DNA of 64,000 nucleotides from Ulota crispa (Eukaryota; Streptophyta; Bryopsida; Orthotrichales; Orthotrichaceae). Position numbers and translations under genes: made by a program. A model generated the notes under the pieces. The model did not search any database, was not told where the DNA came from, and saw nothing but the letters and a program-made list of their open reading frames with translations. This document shows, one piece after another, positions 47,778 through 58,500 of this stretch; positions within the stretch are counted from its first letter, which is position 1; each line of letters opens with the position of its first letter. The stretch is from positions 870,501 through 934,500 of the forward strand of contig OY987242.1 of the NCBI GenBank assembly GCA_963920765.1. Direction: 5' to 3'.

Positions 47778-49383
47778 GAATTACGGCTTATGTGAAGTCT
47801 TCTTCTTTTGGGAAGTAGATCAATACTGACATCTCAGTCAAATGAGATGTGTTTAGATATTGTTCATCACCTTGTTTTGTTTCTTAGCTTTGAACAGCCG
47901 TTGTTTTCTTTTGCTTGATAATCATTGCTAATTCCATTGTTCTATTGTTTGTATATGTAGATTTGTAGACATTTCAAATATGAGTTTATCATTTCATGTT
48001 CCAGATTTGCTTGATGAATATCCTAAAGTTTGCTCTGGTAAAGCTGCGCGGCGCAGTATGAAAGGGTGTTTGACCAAACAATCAAACAACTATGCTTGAG
48101 CTCACATTGTAGTTGGTCACATCCGTCAAGTTACTTTGGTTCCGCATTCAGGATTTGGATGTATTATACCATTTGATTTCAAATCCAAGTCTAAGACTCA
48201 GAACTATATACTCACAATTGGTTCTTTTCCTTATTGCTCTTGTCCTTACTTCACATAGATGCTCCCAAAGGCATTTGGAAGGCGTGGGCAATTTACATAC
48301 TGCAAGCACTTGTACTTTGTGTTCTTGGTTATTTGCAAACTAGATCCGGATGTACACCTCTTCATCCATGCTCCATCATTCAATTTTTCTAAAGTCAAGT
48401 GTGTGCTGCCAAAGAATTTTCAGTGATAGCGACCTTAAGCTTTGGCAGACCCTCATCAGATTTTGTGAAGTTTTCATGAACTTATTGTTGTAATTAACTA
48501 CAAAAATCTTTCTTGCATTAAGACCAATTTTGATACTATGGTTTTGAGTATATTATTCTTCTATTGTATTCCAATTCATAGTTACTGAGTAACCTTGAAG
48601 TTTTTCTATGCACCCTAATTTGTCTTCTCTACATTAGTGTCTGATCCATTTTATTTTTGAACACCAAATTACATTCAAAATTACAACGTTCATTCTTTGG
48701 AGTACTACAAGTTTCATCATTTCAATTATTTAAATATGTACGTAGACTTGTTGACAAATTAATTCATCTGTTCATGCATTTGATATTGGTTTTTATTTTG
48801 TAAACAAGCATTATTGCATCGTCATTCTGTATCACTAGTTCTACATTTAAAGCTTGTTTACAGTTATGTCTTTCAAATTGGCTGACATTCTATTCGGTCT
48901 AATAGAACTTTTAGTTTTCCAATTTCAATTTCTATGCTCCTTGCATGCAATGGACTCTCCAAACACCCCCACTCATTAATCCTTATCATCAATTGTAGGT
49001 AGTACAATGAATGAAACTCTATCCACTTTGAAATAATCCTGCTTTCCATCCATGGTCATAGGTCCTGTACTTACACGGTCTTAGGGTAATTGGATTTTAG
49101 ACTTCATATTTTTAATTGTTAATGACTTCTTTTCTTAAAGTTCTTGGTTTGTTTTGAAAAAATTCCATGATTTTCAGCAAAAATTATCTCAGAGCTCACA
49201 AAATCTAGGCTCACGGCTCACGGCTCACGGCTCAGGAAGTTATGCTCACAAAATAGCACGTCCCGTTAAAAACTAATGTTGCCCTTCCAAATATACCCAT
49301 GACCGTAGTTACACAAATGAGCAAGCAATGCAAGAGTTAAAACATGACCGCCTAATATAAAGATTTTTTTTTAGCTTCAGTTA

Positions 49384-50105
49384 TTAATCCCTAGAGGCCC
49401 AAGGGCCCTTTCGAGGGACAAATGGAATTTTTGGGCATGTACCTATGGCTAAACTACTTTGCGTGATTTTCTAAAACTCTTATTGAAGGTGACGAATTCA
49501 AAGATCTACGTGGGAATATTTAAAAAATCTTCATTCCAACATTTATTGAAGAAGTTAAAAATGAATAACTGAAAAACAAGGGATTCCAGGCAGTCCAAAA
49601 ACTTTTGTAAAAATTGCATTTTTTTCATATAAAAATATGAAATAGGTTCTTTAGACTTATGTAGACATGGGGGGCTTTGAGTCATTCAGTTTTGATTGAT
49701 GAGATGAAAGTTATGAGAAGTTTTAGTTTGCGGGTAGGTGTGGTTTCTCTTACCTACCCGCAAACTATAACTTCTCATAACTTTCATCTCATCTATCAGA
49801 ATTGAATGACTCAAAGCTCCTCACGTCTATATAAGTCTAAAGAACTTATTTCAGATTTTTATATGAAAAAAATGCAATTTTTATAGAAGTTTTTGGGCTG
49901 CCCGGAGTCCCTTGTTTTTCAGTTATTCATTTTTAACTTCTTCATTAAATGTTGGAATGAAGATTTTTTATATATTCCCATGTAGATCTTTGAATTCGTC
50001 ACCTTCAATAAAAGTTTTAGAAAATCACGCAAAGTAGTTTAGCCATAGGTACATGCCCAAAATTCCATTTGTCCCCCAAAGATACAATGGGCCTTTAGGG
50101 GTTAA
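49384..50105. mobile_element. Foldback TTAA MITE with perfect central hairpin
   Basis: Starts TTAA-TCCCTAGAGGCCC and ends GGGCCTTTAGGGG-TTAA. It is of the same subfamily as 12678-13267 (GGCATGTACCTATGGCTAAA near both ends). At the centre TTTGCGGGTAGGT and ACCTACCCGCAAA face each other across 12 bp (49728-49766). The 722-bp element is an almost complete palindrome. Confidence 0.85.
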
Positions 50106-50542
50106 TGAAATAAAATTTAACATGGAATGAATTCTAACTTTTGAAACAAAGAAATTCCAATTGTAATTAGTCCAAAAGTACTTTTAGGTTCTCTTAGATG
50201 ACAAAATTTCAATGAGAGGGCCCTTTCTACCCAAGGGAAATCTTCACTTTACTCTCAACTTGATGCTTGCCTTTTCAATGTGGCAACTTGTCATAGGCGG
50301 CTTTGAGACATTATTCGTGACACTATTCATGACACAAAAGGTTTGCTTGCAATTTAGCTTCCACTAAAAACAATTGGAATAAGGTATGGAGGAAATTATA
50401 ATTAATTATTGAAGCTAACTTCAACCTACAACTTCTCCAAGAAACACCTTAAAACAATAAAAAATGTGCCTTCAACAGGGTTTCAAAGTTTCTTGAAAAT
50501 TTTGAACACCAAAATTTGGTGCCTTGGGCATTTAGGGGTTAA

Positions 50543-51758
50543 AATATGGAAAGTGCTCATTTTACACATTGGAGGGCTCTAATAAAATATAATAATCCTT
50601 TTAGCAATTACCTTTGTCACAACTCCTTGCTCCAAGCCTAGGTTTCAAGAACTCTATACCAATTATAACTTTGAATGACTTGGAACAACACAATATTTAT
50701 TTGGTAAGAACCACTTGTAATTCTAAGATTTTCTAGAGAATTATATAAATACTTTTTCCAAATTTTTTTGTTGTTACAATACAAATGGTTTTTATTTTTA
50801 TTTTTGTCCATGGTTACATCCTTGCAACCTTTGTAATGGGGTTATGATAAAACCTTTGAGCTCTATAATTCTTTTGATTTTGAACACATTTTCTTGTAGT
50901 GAAGACAATATCTCTGATTGGACAACTATAATGTTTAATTTGACTGAAGAATTCATATTAGTCAAATTTATACAAATGGGTATAATATGGTCTAGTGTCT
51001 TGGATAAGACTTAGAAGATGATTCTAATTACAAATAAGAATCCATGTCTACATGGTACAACTAATGATTCTCAGCAAAAGGCCAAGAAAATCTAAGAACA
51101 CTCAGCACATTCTTGTCCAGCTAACACCTCAGCCTCTCTTATTGCACTACCTCAAGAAGGCAAATCGGCTCCATACCACATACCGGTATGACCATCACAA
51201 CTTGGCATGAGAAACTTGTCCAAAGAGATAAATATGCAACATGACAAACATACCAAGAATGTGCAATTCCAGAATATACAATTACAGAGTGTTTAGTACA
51301 AGCGGACTCTCAATAAACACAACAAAAGAATATTCCAACTCTCATATGCTAACTCTGTAATTTACAGACCATCAAAGGCCAAAAACCTTCTCTCTTGTAA
51401 TACCTTTAACTCCCAACTCCTGTCGACATCACCAATACCTGATCAAAGGAGGCGAGTGCACCGTCATGGCATCCAAGCCACACAACTTTTCCACTGCTTT
51501 TAAAACCAAAGACGCTTGCAGAAACGATGCCAATGCCACAAGAATTTCCATACGGATTGGCAGAAACGGAAACTACGATTGACTTGTGGATCCACTTCAC
51601 AGATTCATCTTCTGCTAAAAAATTTACAAAGCCGCAGCTTGAGTGAGAAAACCGCTCTGCAGCAACATCCATCTACACCTGCTTCCAATTCTGCTGAGGC
51701 CGCTTCAGCAACCAGTATACAAATTAACAATGCTAAAACAGCCTTGTTGGGTAAACAC
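50543..51758. other. Intergenic DNA and F-box gene 3' UTR
   Basis: AT-rich to about 51350. The 51406-51672 minus-strand frame lies just downstream of the F-box gene stop on the same strand and is most simply 3' UTR; its sequence shows no known motif. Confidence 0.45.
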
Positions 51759-54569
51759 TCAGCCTGGAACATAAAAATCCATCTTTTCAACAGAGAGATT
51801 AAGCACTGACGTCTCAACCTGCAGTAAAGATACACAGAGATACAAGGATTCAGATTTCCAGAGCAGTATGCTAGTTGGCTCAACAACTGACTGAATATAG
51901 ATCATACCTCCTCAACATGTGCTGCTACACGCTTTTGAAAACATTAAAAAGGAAACAGAAACCGCCTGATGTTAGACATAATCGTAAAAACAGAAATAGC
52001 AAGTAAGATCCATTGCCTCTTCAAAGGGAATGAACACAAATGGTTGCATGCCCCGGCGATGCGACACTGCTGGTATGTCTGGATCATGCGTCTCATTCTC
52101 TTCCCATCCTTCGACAGCAGCCACAATGTCTTCGGAACCGTTGGACATGTCATTCTCATCCACCCCACACGTCACCAAAGAGAGCAAATCTAGACGGTTG
52201 TAAGCCCCAGCAAGTGTTCCTCGAAGCCTGCACAGGGAACAATATGCAAAAAAAACAAGTATTAACATCCTCCACACTCCACCGAGTAGCAACCTACACT
52301 CGGCAAGTAACACATCAAATACTAAAAACAATGAACATCTTATTAGCGTAACCTTTCTGGAGGTTTTATGTACAAACCAGGCTCGATAGAAAGCGTTCAA
52401 AAGGCATTTACAAAACAGTACATATACAGTCGACCACTAAAAGGATTACTTGACACCACAATGTCTACACTTCGGTTTCGCCTCAGAGAGAACAGAGCCT
52501 CACTAAGAATTTGCGACAAAGGTGGAAACTGAAATTCTGAAAATGTGAATAAATCCAAAGCCCAGATACCTAAGGCGAATCCTCAAAACTGTGGGTCGTG
52601 AGCCAGGGTATATAACTGCTCCCTCAACCTGCTCCCGCCATACATCGTCAAGAGCACCTATAAGTGGCTTTCGCTGAAAAATGATGTAAATTTGCATCTG
52701 CTTGAAACAGTAGAATCCCTAGTTACAGTAGGACAACGAGAAAAAACTGAAGGAAAGAAAGGTGACAAACCTGTGTGCCTTCAAGGGTGCACCGCCCGCT
52801 GAACAATCCGTCTGATTTCGAAGGTCTTCCTTGCATTGACTTTGCTACTTCCTTTACGCGCAATGGCGTAGTCTGCATCCAAGTTAGGCGATCATAATTA
52901 TACACTCCACATTCATAATACTCTATATAATACTAAGATGCGAAGTTTCAAGTATACTACTTCTATACTCATGCTAAGACCAGAGATGCAAGCACGCTAG
53001 TAGTAACCAAAGTGATCTTGAGCTCTTCAATACTTAAACATATCAGTGTCCCAGAATTGCAAAGAAACCAGCTTCTTAAAAGTGACTAGGACCGCCTAGA
53101 AATCATAAACCTCGATGGTAGGAACAACTGGTACCTTGTAAAGAAACTTTCCGTTTGGAAAGAACCTAAGATACCGGTAGTAACAGACCTGCTCCAAACC
53201 AAAAAGCCAGTCATTAGTAAGTCAAGATCGAAACTTTTTGAACGGCATCATTTCTGAAGGAAGAGAAGCGACATTATGAAGACAATCTGCATACCAAATG
53301 AACTGGATTGGTAATCTTCCACTCGGCAATTCCTGTGCGAATATAGGTATTCCGGCTTACGTACAATCCTGCGACAACGGTGAAGCTTCTTCATCAGAAA
53401 TCATGTTCACACAACTGCAGAACCGGATTCATACTGCTAAAAAAAGTGTTATAAACAGAATCGTAGACTTGGATTCTTTACAGAATGTTCAAAATACCAT
53501 CAAAGCGTAACCGAGGACGATCGTGCCACATCGCACGCCAAGAGCCTCCATACTTCTCAGCGCACAAGCGCTCATTCTCTTGCTGACCTGTCACCTATAC
53601 ACACACACACAAACCTGTCAGTTGAAACGTGATACACTCAGACTACCAGGTAGCTCTAGTGTACCAGGAACTAGAAAAAGTAGATAACAGACTCAAGGCC
53701 GCTGTAACAAATCCAAGCAGGCTTCTGTAACATCTTGACAAGTGGAAGTTGTAAAACAAGATGTGTACACGATCTCAGAAATGAGAATGTGTACTTCAGA
53801 GTGTGCAGTTTAAGAGGGGTTTGAGTGTAGGAATTTAGAAGAATGCTTGCTTGCGATGGCTTGACTTACGTCATTAAGAGGGAAAAGGCGTGTGCAAGCA
53901 GCCGGGACAAGCACATACTTCGTCAAGATAATTTCACTAAATTTACGAAAGAGGAACGTCGTCATGAGGATGAAGAAATGGAGCATACCTGCCATGTTTT
54001 CAAGCAGGCATCGCGCCACAAGGATGGCATCCAAGTAGAGTATCTCCACTTTCGACACACACAAGCTGCCCGTCCTAGCCAGTACGGATTCAAGCGCATA
54101 AACACCTGCTCTTCCCAACATCAAAGTGGTCACGAACTGCATCGCTAATTGTTTGGACATTAGCTCGGAACGCTTATGAAAAATCCTGTCACCGCAATTT
54201 TCAACCAGTGTGTTTTCACAGCAGCAGCTCTGTATTGGCCAGAAAGGCGCACCTCTTGAAGAAGCTCGTCGGGGAGAGACCGATGCAGTAGTGAACTCTC
54301 GAACACGGGCTTGCTGCTCGTGCTGCCGACAGGGGCGACAGGCCGCACTCTGATTCCGTACAAACCTGTCGCACGGAGTTATGGTCACATCTTCGTCATA
54401 AACTGTCAGACGCAGAACAGAACAGAATCTCCTTGCAAAGGCAGAACTAACTGACCCGGAGGAGAATTGGACAGGATCGGGACTTACTGAGCCAAGGTCG
54501 CTTGGTTTCTAAGAACTGGAGATTGTCATAGCGCAAGGATCCGCGTTGCGCAGGTAATAACGTCGCCAT
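51759..54569 (-). CDS. F-box protein of the FBP7/FBXO9 type
   Basis: Ten exons, minus strand: 54569-54488, 54365-54253, 54105-53989, 53594-53498, 53368-53295, 53188-53135, 52872-52771, 52673-52570, 52227-52017, 51818-51759; 337 residues. The F-box spans about 58-105: [40 protein letters not shown]. The C-terminal domain is highly characteristic: [145 protein letters not shown] and FYVPG. These match Arabidopsis F-BOX PROTEIN 7 and animal FBXO9, substrate adaptors of SCF ubiquitin ligases. The last intron starts GAG|GCAATG, a GC-AG intron; without splicing the frame would end at 51972 and lose the conserved tail. It is divergent from ELF5. Confidence 0.94.
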
Positions 54570-55540
54570 AGAGCCCGTTTCAGCTGCGCCATTGACCACC
54601 GGAAAGCACAGGTCGCAGGTCAGTGCCTTCTTCCTACTCAAACTATGAGATTCTTTTTGAATGATCACAGCAGCGAGAAGAAGATGCACAAGTGACAGTG
54701 AATTTGATGAAAACGCTGAGGAGAGAAGCTCACCGGTGACTTGCAAGCTGCGTCAGAGGTTGAAATTTAGACCAAGCGTGGAAAGAATTCAGAAAACTGA
54801 ATCGGTGTCCCTTTGTAAACCCTAAATTAAGAATCACAAAAGCCAACTTCTGTCACAGAAAACAACCGACCAAGAGCAAAACGACTCTCGCGAAGAAGAT
54901 GAGTTGAGTGGCATGATAGATAAATTGCCAACTACCACAAACACACAGAAATGGCTCCGACAACTTCAGAAACGCAATTTCATGAAAAGCTCGGAACGGC
55001 AATACTCAATTACGAACAAAGAACGACTGCTGTGTACCGGTAATGGATCTCTGATTCCCACAAAGTAAAAGCAAAGGCACTGGAAAAAGCCAACGGAGCC
55101 TGAAGCCGAGGGTTTAGGAAGGGGAAAGCGCACCCTATCACCGTGTCATTAGGTTAACTTACAGCAGCATCTCCGCAGTTTGCAATTGCCAATTTCGGTG
55201 TCACGAAGTATGCAATTTGACCTTCTTCGCAAAGAATTAGCTTCTGAGCTTATGTATTGCTAGTATAGCTACAAATCTTGTCACAGCCATTTGGACAAAA
55301 GCTTTTGTCACAACGCAGAGGGAGCCAAGGCTTCCGTGCACCTGCGCTTCCGCTTCGCGACTCTTCGACTTTGCTTCTTTTTATGTTTTGTCTCCGCCTT
55401 TTAGCTTCCTGCATTCTCTTGTAGCTGCCGACGGCTTCTTCGTCTTCGTTGGTGTTTCCCCGCGGTTGGGAGTTTGTCGCTGTTTTCGCTCTCTTCTTTC
55501 TTCTCATGCCCTAATCCGTTCGGTGTGCGTGCTGCTGCTA
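54570..55540. promoter_or_regulatory. Shared divergent promoter region, F-box gene / ELF5
   Basis: 971 bp lie between the two start codons of oppositely transcribed genes, so both 5' UTRs and promoters are here. The ELF5-proximal part (55290-55540) is GC- and CT-rich; a TTAGGGTTTA-like box (GAGGGTTTAGGAAG) lies near 55110 and CCCTAAATT near 54822. Confidence 0.55.
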
Positions 55541-58500
55541 ATGATGAAGACCACGAAGGGTGGGAAGGTCATGAACCCCACCGATGCGTATCGCAAGGAG
55601 CTCCGCAAGAAGGAGCTCAAGCGGGTAACGTACCTGACTCCCTGAATTGGTTTTAGGGTTACGTATTTTTTTGTGGAATTGACTTCTCCCTTTGCCCGCT
55701 TCTCTTTGATTCTGTGGTTTTTTCGTGCGACCTTGGGTTTAATTTTTGTGTTTTGGACAGAATAAAAAGGAACGCAAGAAGGTGCGGGAGGTGGGGATTC
55801 TGAAGAAGGATCCCGACGCTATCAAGGAGCAAATTCAGAAACTGGAGATAATGAGTGTGTGGTTTTTCCTCCTCTGCACCAGTGCTTTGATTTTTCTGTT
55901 GTGTTTGTTTTTAAAATTTTCGTGAGCGGTTTGTCATGATCATGCTGTTGAAGAGTTCATCATCTCTTGATATATGTCATCACCTCCCTGACATGCTGCA
56001 CGCAATGACCTAAAATTCCGTACCTCCAGCACCTTGGAAGTTGCAGTGCGTGCGATTTAGAAGACTATTTTCTCATTTTGGATGCATTTTAGAACTACTG
56101 GTGTTGCATTGGAATAGCCGCTAGCAGTCGAAGAAGGCTGGTATATCCCGCCTTTGACTGTTCGTTTCATTTAAACCACGTCAGAATCAGAGTTGCACTC
56201 TGTACATAATCTTTGATTTAGCCAGTTTGTAAAACAAAGCCCCTCACCTATTCGGTTTGCTTACTAGAGTGCGTCCACTAACTGTCTTCTGTTTGTAGGG
56301 ATTTCTTTGCTTGCAGTTTGAAAACTGGTTGTCGGTGAATCTTTCTGTTGGCAGATGGTGGCAATGGTTGAGTTTGTGACCATTTGAGCAACATTCAAGG
56401 GGTGGTAGCCTGGTCTGATTAGGTGGGACTTGACAGGCAATTTTTGCTTGAGTGCATTAGTGAAGGAAAAGAAAACAAAAAAAATGTGCTTTTATGATCT
56501 GATCTGCTGTGACTCCTTGGGCTAGATCGTTGTTGCAGGTATTACTACTCAAATCAAACTGTATTCGACAGCTCGTGGACGAAACTAAGAGGCAAACCTT
56601 AGTGACATCGTTATGTCCGCCTCTCCTTTACCCACTTCGGAGAAACCTGCCTCATAACTGCTCAGACTCCCAATTATTTTTTTAACCAACATACTTTCAG
56701 CGTAGCAGTGTACAGGACCACCGGTGGGTCCATTTGCTTGATATCTGCGTATTAATAGTAAGCTTGTTGTGCATGTATCAGAGGCCGATGGAGCGTTGGA
56801 CAAAACAAGGCGTCATAAGAAGAGGCAGCTTGAAGATACACTGCACTTGGTTATGAAGAAACGTAAGGTATCTTGTTGTCATCTGCCTCAGTAGCCAGTA
56901 AATGCTTCTGTTGCTGAAGTGCGTGGCAAATCCTGTCATCTAATCTCCATAACTCTTCTCTTGAACGCTCCATCTCAAAAATTTAAGACGAAAGTCTGTA
57001 AACCTAGATTTTGTAGTAATATTGGAAGATGCAGGGTATGAAGCTGGTCAGTCCGCTCCAATCCATTTCGAACTATTGTATTGATGCAGTTTGTGTCTAC
57101 TGCACTGACCTTGATCTAGTATTTTGTTGGTTGGTATTTTCATGTAATAGTTGGATTTTTTTGTTGTACTTGAAGCATGTTCACTACCACTAATTAATTT
57201 TTTTGTTGCACGACAGGAATATGAGGACAAGATGCGTGAAAAGGGAGAGGAGCCTGTCATGTTCAGGTATCTTTCAGTTTTGGTGGGCGCCCTGTACCAG
57301 CATGTTCAAGTATGCATGTGGTGAAGCATAGCTGGATTAATTTTACAGAGAGTTAAAATTTAATTTGCCCACTGCGTTCTACATGCACTCTGCTTTTACG
57401 AAGAGACTCTCCTCATAATTGTTTTTTATTGAATTGGTGCAGTCACTTGCCCGCCCCAAGGAGACGTGCAACAGCAGAAGAAGAAGAACGTGCTAAGCAT
57501 CCCAAGCCTGAGGTACGTGGTTTTGAACTGTTCATCTTCACCCAAATGTTCTCGGCAATGACATGACTTCAGTTGCCGCGTTTTGGTTTCTCAGTTTCAT
57601 ATTCTCTAATCCTTAGCTATGTAGTTATTTGTGTGAAGATTTACTAATACATGTTTCTGAATTCCGCCAATGCATGCTCGTTTTGTAATTATGTCTGGAG
57701 AGGCATAATGTGAGACTAAGTTTTGGGTTATGAACATGTTGAAACAATTAATTGTTATTTAGTGTACGAGAGGGAATGGCACATTGCTGTCACGAGAACT
57801 AAGAAGTTTGCTTTGACTGTGAGCTGCAAAGTTAATATGGGAGGGGCTGGTTATTGTATTTCTACTTAACAGATACATTTGACTTGCATATGTGCCCAGG
57901 ATTCTGTGTACTTCCATCCTGCGCTAAACCCTAGTGGAGCTCCACCCATTGGCAAGCCACCCATGTACAAATCATCTATTGGTATGGTTCTTCCCTTTGC
58001 TGTTCTCCCTCTTTGTGAAGCTCTTGCGACCTCTAGAAAATCAGTGTCCTCTAATTCTCATCCGCGATTGATGCTTGAAGAATTTTATCAATTTAGTTCA
58101 ATATTTAGGGCTTAGTTCGTTATCTTTTAAAGGACCAAGATGCCCGAATAGAGTCTCATATCCTTTTAGCAGTTTTGAGAATGTCATATGAGGACTTCCT
58201 TTTGTCCAGTTTTATGTCGTTTTTGACCGAACATGCAATGTTGGTTCTGACCACGTCCGAAGTCTACGATTTTGCAACTAGAGTAATCGAGTCATTTATT
58301 TTGAAACTGATGGATCGTTAAATATTTTGGAAAATGCTGATCTGTTGTAGTTGATTTCTAAATAATTTGGCTTCGGTTCTATTCTCATTCTTAACAGAGT
58401 GGTGCTTGTTTTGCCAGGTCCTCGAATTCCGTTGTCCGGTACCGCTGGTCAAAGCGGTGAGATGGACCTGGATCTGGACTCAGCAGGCCTACCCCTTCCG

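Larger units (their letters stand above)
41825..49264. mobile_element. MULE-like element, right copy, inverted to the left copy
   Basis: Bases 41825-49213 are the reverse complement of 31420-38808 (x pairs with 80633-x). The inner end is GGAAATGCTAATCCGTGAGC; the outer end read inward is GGGACGTGCTATTTTGTGAG followed by CATAACT and GTGAGCC units. The flanks CTTGAAAATA and GTTAAAAACT may be a worn 10-bp duplication. It is inserted in the TTAA element 39749-50542, which resumes right after it. It holds mirror copies of everything in the left arm. Confidence 0.8.
39749..50542. mobile_element. Interrupted TTAA element (CCCCTAAATGCCCAAGG subfamily) hosting nested insertions
   Basis: Left end TTAA-CCCCTAAATGCCCAAGG at 39749; right end GGGCATTTAGGGG-TTAA at 50542. 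Its body matches the intact 16390-17320 element in reverse: the part before the right MULE-like copy ends in TGTTACTTGAAAAT, and the part after it resumes with AATGTTGCCCTTCCAAAT, colinear with the intact copy. A second insertion, the foldback MITE 49384-50105, interrupts it again; the body resumes at 50106 (AGTCCAAAAGTACTTTTAG). Confidence 0.8.

Noticed and set aside
51972..52016. F-box protein ending ...[16 protein letters not shown] by readthrough
   Set aside because: The downstream exon at 51759-51818 restores the conserved tail in phase using a GC donor.
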